Assembly (NCBI RefSeq): GCF_964340395.1
Contig: NC_135549.1
Coordinates: 33,624,832 to 33,688,831, forward strand
Direction: 5' to 3'
Length of the DNA: 64,000 nt
Origin: Glandiceps talaboti
Lineage: Eukaryota > Hemichordata > Enteropneusta > Spengelidae
In this document: positions 21,456-31,822 of the stretch, one piece after another
Layout: every line of letters starts with the position of its first letter
How positions within the stretch are numbered: the first letter of the stretch is position 1
Made by a program: the position numbers and the translations under genes
Notes under the pieces: model-generated
What the model saw: the letters and a program-made list of their open reading frames with translations, nothing else
Database searches by the model: none
Told to the model about the DNA's origin: nothing

Positions 21456-24400
21456 CTAAACTGCTGTTGCTACTTCACTCATTAATGACATAATAAATCC
21501 ATATCTCTCTGGAGGTTTACGTTTTCTAAATGGGTATCTACGAGTATTTATTTCTGTAGACTTATCGGTTACAACATTCGCATTTTGCAAATTATCAGGG
21601 GTAGTAGAATTATTCTGTGTGTGCCCACTAAAATCTAATTGTGAAATTTCTGAGGGATGTGTTTGCAATGTATGATCATGTGTTGACGGTGTTCTGGGGT
21701 TTTGTGTTGAAGGACTACAATCTGTAGAAATATCATGTCTAGACTGTGCAGATGTAATAGATTCTTGTGTGGTTTGTTGTGGCAGTAACGTATTGTTTTC
21801 TGGAATGTGTGTTGATACTGGATTCTCCTGTAGCATAGGTGGTGACTGAACTACTGGTATCCCATGTACAGAACTATCCTTTGGCTTCTTAAAACACAAT
21901 GAGTCGTTTCCCTTTTCATCAGCTAGATTTATCACTCCGGGTACTTTATTCACAGAAACCAAATACTCTATAGTATCACCCTCTTCTTTATAGTCATTGA
22001 CTTCAGGTTCATCTCTCACAACTGGTTTAATAACAGGATCACTATTGGTCACTATTGTTTCTGTAATCTCTTCACTTTCGACAGGTAGGAATGAACACTG
22101 CTTCAACATGTTCCGATGCAAGACACGTTCTGTACCTCTGAACTCCTGCTTAACCACATAAACTGGAATATCTGGTCTTTTTTCTACAACAAGATAGGGG
22201 GTCTTCTCCCAGCGATCTCCAATCTTGTGTTTACCAACTTCCTTTAGTTTCACCAATACACGATCACCTACTGAGAGAGTTGCAGCCTTTGCTTTTCTGT
22301 CGTACAGGTTTTTCTGCTTCACTCTGGCTTTCTTTGCCTGGTCACAAGCTTGTCGATATGCAGTCTGCAATCTTTCGCGAAGTGCTTGGGTGTATTCATT
22401 GTAATCCAAGTGGTCCTTGGTTTTAGATAATGCATTGAAGATGACATCTACTGGAAGACGAGGATTTCTCCCAAACATTAAATAGAACGGTGTGTAGCCA
22501 GTAGATTCTTGGCGGGTACAGTTATATGCATGGGTTAATGCGTCCAGATGTTCTTTCCAGTCGCGTTTCTGTGATGGATCTAATGTTCCTAGCATATTGA
22601 GTAGTGTCTGGTTGAACCTTTCAGCCAATCCGTTCCCTTCCGGATGATACGGTGTAGTATGTGATTTAACTGTATTAGTAATCTGACACAGTTCCTTTAT
22701 GAGAGCACTTTCAAAATTTCTTCCCTGATCCGAATGCAATCTGAGGGGAAAACCATACTGACACATGAAGTTTTTCCACAGGACTTTTGCAACTGTTGTC
22801 GCTTTCTGATTTGACGTAGGATAGGCTTGAGCATATCTGGAAAAGTGATCAGTAACAACGAGCACATTTTCAACTCCACCTTTAGAAGGTTCTAGGGTCA
22901 AAAAGTCTATATACACTAGTTCTAATGGCTCAGATGTAGTGACGCTAACCAAGGGTGCTCGCACTGTTTTGACAGCAGCTTTTCTCAGACAACATCTTTC
23001 ACACTGGTCACACCAGGTCTTCACTTGAACGTACATCTTAGGCCAATAAAATCTTGAGCGTACGAGATCCAATGTTTTATCAAATCCCAAATGACCCATT
23101 TCACTATGAAGTTTCTGGAAAACATCTCGTCTATACCTGGGTGGCAAAACCAGCTGAAGTATTTCAGTTCCTTTAGGTGGACGAATTTTCCTGTAAAGAA
23201 TACCATCTCGAAGAGTCAACTTGTCCCATTGATGTAGTAACAATCTGGCTTCTACACTTAAATGTTCCATTTGTCTTCTTCCTGGTTTCTTAGACAAACT
23301 TCTAGCTTGGGTAACCTCCATGATTGAAGAATCTTGATGTTGACAAAATCTCAACTCCTGCAGTGTCATACTTGGTAGTGTTTCAGAATATGAAGGAATA
23401 GGTTTTGTATAGTCTTCGTCTTCATCTGTACACTTTGCCATATTACATACTACCTTTAGAGTTTGTGCAACCTCTTGTTTAGGTATTCGTGACAATGCAT
23501 CCGCGTTGGCATTGCTTCTGCCTGGTCGATATTTAATGTCAAAATCAAACATAGCAAGCTGGGAAACCCAACGCTGACAAGTGGCTTCCAACTTGGCAGA
23601 TGACATCACATATACCAATGGGTTGTTGTCTGTAAGCACTGTGAACTGGTTTCCATAGAGGTAATCCCTCAGCTTGTCTGTTACAGCCCATTTTAAGCAG
23701 AGAAATTCCAGTTTATGTGCTGGATATCTGGTTTCTGGTGGTTGTAACCCACGACTACAATAAGCGATTACTCTATCTTTACCATCTTGTTGTTGAACCA
23801 ATACTGCTCCCAATCCCTGGGACGATGCATCAGTTTGTAATGTAAATGGCTTAGTGAAATCTGGATAGCCAAGGATTGGTGCTGATAGGAGTTTCAGTTT
23901 CAAACACTGGAATGCATCCTCACAAGTTTCATTCCATATAAATGGTGGAACATCTTTCTTGAGATTACTTCCCTTTCGTCGTCTTCTAGGATCTCCAGAA
24001 GTGAGTCTAAACAATGGCGCTGCAATTGTACTGTAACCTTTGATAAATCTTCTATAGTAACCCGTAAATCCAAGGTACTTAAGTAGATCTTTCCTGTTAG
24101 AGGGTCTAGGCCAATCCTTCACCGCCCTTGTTTTTTCAGGGTCTGTACTGATACCATTTGCAGACACTACATGGCCAAGGTAATGTACTTCCTTCTTGAG
24201 TAGATGGCACTTCTGTGGCTTTAATTTAAGACCATGTTCACGTAATCGATCAAACACTAACTGCGCTCTATCTAGATGTTCATTAAAAGTCCTGGAGAAG
24301 ATGATGATGTCATCTAAATATATCAATACAGTGGAGAAATGCTGATCACCAAGGCATGACATCATCAACCTCTGGAATGTAGCTGGGGCATTTTGTAGAC

Positions 24401-25988
24401 CAAATGGCATTCTGTTCGCCTCGTACAATCCCATAGGAGTGGTGAATGCTGTCTTGGGTTTATCTCGTTCCTGAACTTCTACTTGCCAATAACCAGCAGT
24501 GAGGTCCAACGTTGAGAAGTACTTAGCACCTCCCAATGCTTCTAGGGCATCATCAATTCGGGGTAGGGGATACGCATCACGAATAGAACGCAGATTCAGT
24601 TGCCTGTAGTCTATACAAATCCTAGGAGTACCATCTTTTTTTCTTACAACTACAATGGGACTTGCATAGGGACTTTTGCTAGGCCTAATAACACCACTAG
24701 TTGCCATGTCTTCAATATGTTTCTTAACCTCTTGGTACTGAGCATGAGGGATTCTGCGTGGAGGTAGACGGAAGGGCTGGTTATCAATCAATGGTATTTC
24801 ATGTTTAACTGTTGCTGTTCGTCCATAGTCAAGTGGGTGCTTTGAGAATACATCAGAGTTCTTCTCAAGTAAAGCTTTCAACTTTTGTAGTTGTCCTTGA
24901 TTTTCAACAGCAGAATCAGTCAAATCCGGTAGAGAACATTTACTTTGATTCTCATTCTTTGTGGTATTGTGACACTGAGTAGATGGTTGGGTTTTAAGTG
25001 GTGCATGTTCTCGTTTACTATTCTGTCTTGTTCTATTTGTCTTCCTTCCTCTCACTTTTGTATCAGGAGTTAAAGACTGCGGGTTGTTATTCTTTACAAC
25101 TGGTTGATCTTCCGGGACAGGAAATTCCTCGTTATCAATCACAGCATGCACTTCAGCCAGATAAGTCTTTGGCCAAATAGTCACTGGTCTGGTCGAATAA
25201 TTATACACTCTCACTGGGGTACGTCCATCTTGAACATCATTTAAAACTTTACCAATAGCAATTCCATTTGGCAAATTCTTTGACTGTGGGCTTTCAATGA
25301 GAGCTGTGTAGGGCATTCCATCCCGGTCTCTCGGAACACGACATGGTATGTGAGTTTCTTCCCCTGGTTGTATTACCATAGGACGACGACCGCAGTACTT
25401 TGCTTGACCAATTCTACCTGTCTTCCCACCAAGTTCAGACTTGCCAAGTTCTTTGTAAGCGGAATACCACACATTGGAAGTTCTTTTCACCTTGCTGTGG
25501 AAACAGTGACCATGAAGGACTCTCAAATCATTTTGGCTAGTTCGAATTACATTAGTGCCAACAAGCAATGGTACATCTTGACGATAGTCTGTGGTAGGAA
25601 CAACAAATGCTGGTACCTTTGTGTATGTCCTTCCAAGGAATGTTAAGTCCAGACGAATCACACCACTATGAGGAACATCATGGCCTGCAGCCCCTTCTAT
25701 CAGAACATCAGTAGATTCAGGTACCTGGCTTACAAGTTGAGGGTGCGTTGTATAGAAGGATTCTGTTACCGTAGTCACCTGAGATCCAGTGTCTATCAGT
25801 GCCAAACATGTAACACCATTAACCTCTACTTCGGCTTCACTTAGTGGTCCAACAACTGGTTTCACCACATCACTCTGTTGACCAGAAGATGAATCGATCC
25901 TGTCTGTGTGGGTGGGACTGCGATGACTTCCACCTGTGAAATGTCCCACTTTCACAGGCTTTATTCTTTTAAAGGCTTGCCTCCTTTG
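21456..25988 (-). CDS. Ty3-type Pol polyprotein (protease, RT, RNase H, integrase)
   Basis: This long open frame encodes the replication enzymes of the retrotransposon. Counting from the valine codon at 25955 (GTG, not ATG), I see the aspartic protease motif LIDTGSQ (about 53-59), the RT motifs FSTLDLTAGYWQ and YLDDIIIFS (about 546), the RNase H motif QTDASSQGLGAVL (about 707), the integrase zinc finger H-x3-H ... C-x2-C (about 950-985) and the integrase core D-D-E in VYIDF, HSDQGRNFE and GNGLAERFNQ (about 1016-1105). A GPY/F-like module follows near 1240-1290, then a Ser/Thr/Asn-rich tail. All catalytic residues appear intact. The frame has no ATG near its start. It is open back to 25988 and overlaps the end of gag in the -1 frame, so it is probably made by frameshifting as a Gag-Pol fusion. 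No stops interrupt it. Confidence 0.93.
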   Translation of the reverse strand, partial: QRRQAFKRIKPVKVGHFTGGSHRSPTHTDRIDSSSGQQSDVVKPVVGPLSEAEVEVNGVTCLALIDTGSQVTTVTESFYTTHPQLVSQVPESTDVLIEGAAGHDVPHSGVIRLDLTFLGRTYTKVPAFVVPTTDYRQDVPLLVGTNVIRTSQNDLRVLHGHCFHSKVKRTSNVWYSAYKELGKSELGGKTGRIGQAKYCGRRPMVIQPGEETHIPCRVPRDRDGMPYTALIESPQSKNLPNGIAIGKVLNDVQDGRTPVRVYNYSTRPVTIWPKTYLAEVHAVIDNEEFPVPEDQPVVKNNNPQSLTPDTKVRGRKTNRTRQNSKREHAPLKTQPSTQCHNTTKNENQSKCSLPDLTDSAVENQGQLQKLKALLEKNSDVFSKHPLDYGRTATVKHEIPLIDNQPFRLPPRRIPHAQYQEVKKHIEDMATSGVIRPSKSPYASPIVVVRKKDGTPRICIDYRQLNLRSIRDAYPLPRIDDALEALGGAKYFSTLDLTAGYWQVEVQERDKPKTAFTTPMGLYEANRMPFGLQNAPATFQRLMMSCLGDQHFSTVLIYLDDIIIFSRTFNEHLDRAQLVFDRLREHGLKLKPQKCHLLKKEVHYLGHVVSANGISTDPEKTRAVKDWPRPSNRKDLLKYLGFTGYYRRFIKGYSTIAAPLFRLTSGDPRRRRKGSNLKKDVPPFIWNETCEDAFQCLKLKLLSAPILGYPDFTKPFTLQTDASSQGLGAVLVQQQDGKDRVIAYCSRGLQPPETRYPAHKLEFLCLKWAVTDKLRDYLYGNQFTVLTDNNPLVYVMSSAKLEATCQRWVSQLAMFDFDIKYRPGRSNANADALSRIPKQEVAQTLKVVCNMAKCTDEDEDYTKPIPSYSETLPSMTLQELRFCQHQDSSIMEVTQARSLSKKPGRRQMEHLSVEARLLLHQWDKLTLRDGILYRKIRPPKGTEILQLVLPPRYRRDVFQKLHSEMGHLGFDKTLDLVRSRFYWPKMYVQVKTWCDQCERCCLRKAAVKTVRAPLVSVTTSEPLELVYIDFLTLEPSKGGVENVLVVTDHFSRYAQAYPTSNQKATTVAKVLWKNFMCQYGFPLRLHSDQGRNFESALIKELCQITNTVKSHTTPYHPEGNGLAERFNQTLLNMLGTLDPSQKRDWKEHLDALTHAYNCTRQESTGYTPFYLMFGRNPRLPVDVIFNALSKTKDHLDYNEYTQALRERLQTAYRQACDQAKKARVKQKNLYDRKAKAATLSVGDRVLVKLKEVGKHKIGDRWEKTPYLVVEKRPDIPVYVVKQEFRGTERVLHRNMLKQCSFLPVESEEITETIVTNSDPVIKPVVRDEPEVNDYKEEGDTIEYLVSVNKVPGVINLADEKGNDSLCFKKPKDSSVHGIPVVQSPPMLQENPVSTHIPENNTLLPQQTTQESITSAQSRHDISTDCSPSTQNPRTPSTHDHTLQTHPSEISQLDFSGHTQNNSTTPDNLQNANVVTDKSTEINTRRYPFRKRKPPERYGFIMSLMSEVATAV

Positions 25989-27247
25989 TTAGACTGATCA
26001 GGTAGTGGCTTAGAGCGGCAACCTCTCGCTATATGTCCTGACTTTCCACAGCGATAACAGACATAGTCGTTATTACTTTTCTTGACAGTCTCTTTTCCTT
26101 CCAACTGTAGGATCCTCTTGCTCTGCTCCTCTTGATTCATGGCAATTGTTTGTAATAACTTGGTCACCTCTGACAACTGCTGATTCTCTCGGGATGTCTT
26201 ATCACCTGCCTTTTGTTGACCAGATGTACCATCATCCTTTGTTACATGAGGCTGTGCTTGACTTTTCTTAGGTTTGGTAAAATTATGTCTTTCCTCTCTC
26301 GAAATATATCTTAGTTCATTTCGCAACTGGCCAAATGTCATCTCACGCACTCTCATAGGTGCCAATCGCTGATATATCTCTTGATCACGCAGACCTTTCA
26401 TAAACTGATGGGTAAGCTTATAGTCTCTGTCTGATAATGGCCAACCACCGTTGAGCTTATATTCCACTTTCCTGAGTATATCTTCTAAAGCAATCGCATA
26501 TGAGCAAGGAGATTCATCAGAACGTTGTACTCGTTCATAGAAATTTCCCATTGGATCTACAGACCATAAACCATCACCATATTCAGCACGTAGTTCGTCA
26601 AATGCGCGTTGTACCATTTGTTCACCAGATGGCAAGTTGAGGACCAGCTTCCGAGCTTCACCACTTAAATGTCGAACAACCGTGGAAAATTTCAAAGGTT
26701 CTGGCATTGGTCCAGCTTTAAGCAGATACTGAATGTCTCTAATCCAATCCTCCACTAACACTTTACCATCTCGGCTACCACTGAAGATTGGTACACCTCG
26801 TATTTGATGAGAGGATGTGATTGTGTATTCAGGGTATGGCTGAGTCTGTGGTAATGGTTGTCTCTGTTGGCTGTGTGTGGGCATCAACTGTGTATGTGGC
26901 TGTAAAGGAGGTTGTAAATGTGGAGGGTAGTAATAATTCTCCCTTTGTGCTGGTTGTGTACCTATGTTTGGGTGTTGAGTGGCATAAAAATTTCCACCAC
27001 TCATGTTATCTGGTGCTGCTACCATAGGCCTATAGTGTGTTGATGTCGCGCTGGGCAAGCCAATATTTTCAGGTGGTGTAATGGGGGGCTGAGGTAACAT
27101 TGGCATTTGATCGTAGTAAGACATATGAGGAACATGTGGACCAGGTGGTGGTAATGTGGACTGAATATTAACAGGGGGTGGATTAATAATAGTATCAGGC
27201 CCAACTAAATCAAATGTTAATAAATCATCACTAGGTGTATACTGCAT
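25961..27247 (-). CDS. Ty3-type Gag protein, 428 aa
   Basis: This is the structural capsid/nucleocapsid protein of the retrotransposon. The N-terminal third (1-150) is rich in Pro, Gln, Tyr and His and probably disordered. A helical capsid-like region runs from about 150 to 330 (IFSGSRDGKVLVEDWIRDI, MKGLRDQEIYQRL), then a basic stretch, then one CCHC zinc knuckle CYRCGKSGHIARGC near the C-terminus (about 397-410) that would bind RNA. ATG is at 27247-27245 and the TAA stop at 25963-25961. Between the 5' LTR and this ATG lies a 756-bp A-rich leader. The pol frame begins inside its last codons, shifted -1. Confidence 0.92.
   Translation of the reverse strand: MQYTPSDDLLTFDLVGPDTIINPPPVNIQSTLPPPGPHVPHMSYYDQMPMLPQPPITPPENIGLPSATSTHYRPMVAAPDNMSGGNFYATQHPNIGTQPAQRENYYYPPHLQPPLQPHTQLMPTHSQQRQPLPQTQPYPEYTITSSHQIRGVPIFSGSRDGKVLVEDWIRDIQYLLKAGPMPEPLKFSTVVRHLSGEARKLVLNLPSGEQMVQRAFDELRAEYGDGLWSVDPMGNFYERVQRSDESPCSYAIALEDILRKVEYKLNGGWPLSDRDYKLTHQFMKGLRDQEIYQRLAPMRVREMTFGQLRNELRYISREERHNFTKPKKSQAQPHVTKDDGTSGQQKAGDKTSRENQQLSEVTKLLQTIAMNQEEQSKRILQLEGKETVKKSNNDYVCYRCGKSGHIARGCRSKPLPDQSNKGGKPLKE
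25967..25973 (-). promoter_or_regulatory. -1 ribosomal frameshift site T-TTA-AAA between gag and pol
   Basis: In the gag frame the - strand reads CCT TTA AAA GAA TAA. The heptamer T-TTA-AAA has the canonical X-XXY-YYZ form and lies six bases before the gag stop (one GAA codon and TAA follow). Slipping back one base yields TTT AAA AGA ATA AAG, which is exactly the pol frame. A downstream stem-loop or pseudoknot was not worked out. Confidence 0.75.
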
Positions 27248-28003
27248 TTTGTCAATATGATGACGATAAACACTGCAAATATTTTTAGAATTAGTGATAC
27301 AAGCTTAACCTTAATAAAGTCAGACGTAGAATGTAATCTTAATATTGTATATGAGATACTTAAACCTTATAATAATGTAATAGCAGTACAGCCTTCAGAT
27401 TGTCAAGCCTTAGTACAGATTAGAACAGTGTTGCACTACACAAATTAGGATAGTGCAGCCTTAATACAGTAAATGGTAAAATAGATGTTACAAATTTAAA
27501 CCAAAAAAAAATTTGAAATCTCAACAAAAATTGAAATCTCAAAAAAAGAATAGTAGACAACTAAACTATACAGCAATTGAAAATTTTCAAAAAAAAAAAT
27601 TAAATTATTATAGAAATAAAATAAATTATTATGGAAAAAAAATGAAAAATTTAAATAAATCAAATACTATGATTCTTAAATCAGAGTCTGTTTAGAGTTT
27701 GCACAAAAATAATAAAGCAGATAATAAATTATAGAAATGAAAACTTGTCTTTTGTACTTAAGTATTACAATTCTCAAAATCACTCCATCTGTTCAAAATT
27801 TGAAACAAACTTCATTTAACGACTTAATCAGGAACATTCTTAACTAAATTATCCATACCAAAATTCTTGATGTCAGCGTCTATCATGTCCATCTTCAAGG
27901 AGAAAATAAACTGGACTGTTGTGACGACTGGACCATCTCATTCACAGACAGATAATTCCGGTAACCAATAAGAATACAAGGACATCCTTGTCTCGGCACC
28001 ATT
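27248..28003 (-). other. 5' leader of the Ty3-type element with primer-binding-like site
   Basis: This is non-coding and A-rich on the + strand (27500-27680). At its LTR-proximal end the - strand reads AA then TGGTGCCGAGACAAGGAT (27984-28001). The TGG start two bases from the LTR is typical of a tRNA primer-binding site. Which tRNA would prime it was not determined. Confidence 0.65.
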
Positions 28004-28893
28004 TGTGACCCCTGGCATCGGTTCGGTTGTGATCGTCGATGTTAACTTGGATTGCGTTGTGTATTTTTAGCCCAAACCCTCCAGGGGAACACGATCATAC
28101 ACTGACTCAGTCGCAGACATGGTTCACACTATAAGTTGTAATGTCTTTATTGCTAATCAGTCAGCGGCTCCATCTGTCCATGGCAGTACCTATTGTCAGA
28201 CAGCCATATTGCAAAAGAGAATTACAATACTTATTGATACAAGCAGACAAAATAACTGTTTCAAAATATCTTATACAAATCAAAATTATAATATCTGTTG
28301 TAATGCGCATATCATTCAAAACAAACCTACATTGTGACACATTTTGCAATAATTATGGTTACACTATCAAAATAAATGGGTTTCAGACATGTTACGCTGT
28401 TTACAGAAATTCTGAGTAAGCAGAGGATTATTACTTTCGTTGTTGCGTATCAAGGTGTACAAGACTTACAGCTAATAAAGTTTCAAAAAGTTTATCACAA
28501 CAATAACCGACAGTTCGGACATCGTATACAATGCAACATGTGACTTTCCATAGCAAATCCATCGACTTGAAATAAATGCTCAAAACTCACGAAATCCTGA
28601 ACGTCCTTCATAAATATTACAATTGAGAGTTCTAGAGATACTATATATTCATTCCATCTCGGTAATAGATGTGGATGTCAAAGATAACACACTTTTATGA
28701 GCGATTGTAAACAGCAACAGGAAATTACTAACCTATTGTCAGACAGCCATATTGCAAAAGAGGTCGATTGATGTCACCTCTCTGCCTCGTGAGGGCGTCC
28801 CACAAAAGGTCACAGTGTGATATGCATTACAAAGAATTACAGGTCAATGATGAAACAGAGTATACATTATATTATATCAAAATCTTGGTCACA
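28004..28893 (-). repeat. 5' LTR of the Ty3-type element
   Basis: 890 bp, TGTGACC...GGTCACA, with no differences seen from the 3' LTR. It carries the element's own promoter by position. The + strand flank after it is CATGGTTGGG, resuming the interrupted family A element. Confidence 0.95.
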
Positions 28894-29424
28894 CATGGTT
28901 GGGATGTTTCTGGAGGTGTTATTCTGTAATTATTGTTCAAAACATGCCAAAACTGGTCCTAGCAACATGACCACACCCTTAGTAACAGTGAAATGATGTA
29001 TTTTACAAAAGATAACAGGGATGAGTAAATGAATAAAGATTTTAAAGAATTTATGCAAATATCCCTAGCAACAAGACCACACCCATAGCAATAGCCAAAT
29101 GATGGTATTGCAAAGATGAAAACTGAGACGGGTAGGAAAGTGAGTAAAGATTCCAAATATGTATGCACGCCTGTCGTAACACCCAAATGATATTGTATAT
29201 CACCAATATAACAACAGGGATAGTTAGGCATGTGGTTAAACATCCAAAAGATCAATGCAAATATGCAAGTACAAGAATACCATGTCCATAGCAAATCCAA
29301 ATGATGGCAGATATGGTAAAGGTAACAACAGGGCTGGATAGGTAACCATATAAACTTAAACAAAAAAACCTGTACAGTTGTACTACAACGCCATTGGCAC
29401 TATTTTTCATTATCTTATTGACAG

Positions 29425-29525
29425 CAACAGAAGTTCAAAATATGAGTGAGGACAAAGATGTGGCTATGGAAACAGCTGAAACCTCAACCTCAGAGGATGT
29501 AAAAAGTGAAGTCAAAACAACATGA
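29425..29525 (+). CDS. GTF3C6 last coding exon
   Basis: After the acceptor CTTATTGACAG the exon encodes TEVQNMSEDKDVAMETAE and ends EVKTT with TGA at 29523-29525. The short acidic Ser/Thr/Glu-rich C-terminus fits the variable acidic tail of GTF3C6 proteins but carries no sequence signature. It is assigned by its phase match with 18291, its acceptor and the direct stop. The visible exons together give 131 codons, and the missing N-terminal exon would add more. The invertebrate protein is shorter than the vertebrate one, mainly in this tail. Confidence 0.7.
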
Positions 29526-29714
29526 GAACCTAAAGGTACATAACATCAACCATTGACGGAAGTTCAGATACAGTTTACATGACCTTCCTCCAAGATGACA
29601 GTTGGTAAAAGTTGCACTAATGGCACTGATAAGCACAGTTTGCCATATTGTGGATATTGATACGGGAAGCCGTGACTGTCTGGTTGTTATCCAATGAATA
29701 TGAAAATACTTTTT

Positions 29715-30567
29715 TAGTCCCCAATGGGCACTGCTACGTTTGGTTCCGTCCGTCTGTCCATCCGCGTGTGCGTGCATGTGTTCATCCTTATATCTCTGGC
29801 ATGCACCAACTGCTGATTTCAACAAATCCTAGCATAAAGGAAACATACTATGTGAGACATGTGCACACCACTTTGTTTTACAACTGAATGAAATATGACA
29901 GAGTGGCAGCCATACTTGTTGTTAAATTTCACAATATGCATTCATATGACTCCATTCCTACACTCCCTTCACTCATATTATCAAATGTGAGCTTTCTTTT
30001 GAACCCGTGACCTTTGACATTGAAAGTCTTTTTCAAGGTCAAATACTCAAATTTGGGTTATCTTCATAGCTTTTAGAATCAAATATTTCAAGAGATGATG
30101 ATATATTTTTTAATCATCCATGTTTTGATATTTACAGTGTGAGGTATCTGCATGTCACTTAATTTTGTGGACTTGACCTGAATAGGAAAATGGTGGCCAT
30201 GTTTGTACTTGTCATCTCCAAAAGTTTGATACATATGGACACCATTCAATCATCCACCCTCACATCATTATAAATGACAAGCTTTCTAATGAGACTTTGA
30301 CCTTTGACCTTGACAAACATTTTCAAGATGAAATGACCAAAATCTTTCTTTCTATGTTAAGTCAAGAAATTGAATAAACAAAGTCTCAATTTAAAATGTC
30401 TATACCCCAAAGGTCACATTTCTTTTCATATGCTGACCATTGCCCTCAATCTTCATACTCAAGGTCAAATAGCAAATTAGTCAATAAATTTTGAAATTTT
30501 ATATCTCAAGACACCATTCAGATTTGCACAATAACTTTGGGATTATGTTTTCGATTGAAAGCTTGTT
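29715..30567 (+). mobile_element. Family D non-autonomous repeat
   Basis: The element begins TTAGTCCCCAATGGGCACT, then a GTCCGTCTGTCCATCC microsatellite, followed by modules shared with 3378-3901 ('catactatgtgagacatg', 'gcacaccactttgtttta', 'tgaccttgacaaac'). It ends GATTGAAAGCTTGTT. A related 5' end is at 57721 (TTAGCACCAATGGGTAAAG). It has no coding frame. It lies just after the last GTF3C6 exon and may be part of its 3' UTR or flank. Confidence 0.65.
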
Positions 30568-31069
30568 ATATCTAACTAAACATTATTTTAAAAAACTGCT
30601 CCAGTTACTGGTGGTGCAGTTTTAAATGCAACTGGTATGTGTCACCCTTAGCTTCACTGTTATCACCCTAAGAATCAAGATCGGCCCCACTATCACAATC
30701 ATCACTATCATCACCTGCAGCCTGCACCTTCACCACAATCATCACCTGCAGCCTCTCCGTCACCACTACAGACATTCTATTCCTCAGTGTACAGTATGAA
30801 AATAAGGGAGTGTGAACTCTAAATCCTGTTTTGAATACAAACATTCTCTTCTCCAGTGTACTTCATCTTCATGGTTTGTATACTCATACATAATTTGATT
30901 ATATAAGTGTGTAAAGAAAATCTTCATCTGGGAGATTGGAGTGGGATGGGGTGTTGGGGGTAGGGGTGGTACTTCAAAATGTTTACTAGCGGGGGTATTT
31001 CAAAAAATTTTGAGTGTGCAGAGAGGGGTATTTGAAACCAAAAGGGGTTTGTGACAACCTCCCAGCCCC
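30568..31069. other. Non-coding stretch
   Basis: I see no gene here. A short (CACCTGCAGCCT) duplication is at 30714-30755, and a G-rich patch at 30940-31040. Confidence 0.4.
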
Positions 31070-31123
31070 CAGTTTGATAAGGTTCATTAGTGCTATAGAC
31101 ATGGTATGGTGTCTGTCCATCTG

Positions 31124-31190
<67 letters not shown>

Positions 31191-31718
31191 CTTAAACTCA
31201 AAAACTGCTGGACCAATTGCTTTGGTATTGGTGGGGATGAAATTGGTTATGATTCTGAAAGTGTCAACTCTGTAAGTTGTGAGTGTGCCATACTTACATA
31301 AGTGGCCCTAGCAACTGTGACCATTCCCTTAGCAAGTCAAATGGTATAGTTTATTGCATATATAACAACAGGGATGGGTAGGCAGTTGAATAAACATTTT
31401 CTTAAATGTAAATGTCCTTAAAAACAAGACCATGCCCATAGCAACAGTTAAACAGCGCATAATGTCAATATAACACTGGTGAAGGAAAGGCAAATGAATG
31501 AACATTCCAAAAATGTATGCAGATATGTCTAGTAGCAAGATCATGTCTATAGTAAAAGTTAAACAATGGCATATATTGCAGATATAACACCATGGAAGGG
31601 TAGGCATGGCAGTAAATTTTCAAAAAATGTATGCAAATATGCCTAGCAACAAGACCGCATAATCGTAATAGAAAATTAAAGTTTACTGTCAACAGTTGTG
31701 CTATAACGCCATTGGCGT
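31070..31718 (+). mobile_element. Family A element with long (GT)n
   Basis: A partly decayed 5' end ('ttcattagtgctatagacatgg') is followed by a (GT)n tract (31122-31190), 'gacttaaactcaaaaactgctg', the 'cctagcaac' modules and the terminus CAACAGTTGTGCTATAACG and CCATTGGCG. Confidence 0.7.
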
Positions 31719-31822
31719 TTTTATTAGTTTGTGTGAATTTATCCTTTATTTCATCAGAGCAGATCTATGGAGAGGAATTTTTATAATGTTTAGATATTTC
31801 TCACATGTAGTATTTTTGTTAT

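Larger units (their letters stand above)
20484..28893 (-). mobile_element. Complete Ty3-type LTR retrotransposon, 8410 bp
   Basis: The element has two 890-bp LTRs in direct orientation, a primer-binding-like site, a gag frame, a pol frame ordered protease, RT, RNase H, integrase (Ty3/mdg4 order), and a polypurine tract. It is transcribed right to left, antisense to GTF3C6, in whose third visible intron it lies. The flanks give CATG on both sides (20480-20483 and 28894-28897), a 4-bp duplication. If the last A of the LTR is counted as target, it becomes 5-bp ACATG. No third frame for an envelope protein is present after pol. The matching LTRs and open frames suggest a recent, possibly still mobile copy. 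Confidence 0.95.
19796..29400 (+). mobile_element. Family A element split by the Ty3 retrotransposon
   Basis: The left part (19796-20483) begins TAGCACAACAGAACTGATG, has a short GTGTG tract and the A modules. The right part (28894-29400) continues with 'ggttgggatgtttctggag' and ends GTACAGTTGTACTACAACG and CCATTGGCAC. The 8410-bp Ty3 element sits between. The copy ends only 24 bp before the last GTF3C6 exon. Confidence 0.75.

Noticed and set aside
21697-23206. Smaller - strand frames overlapping the Ty3 pol gene
   Set aside because: They are out-of-frame shadows of pol.
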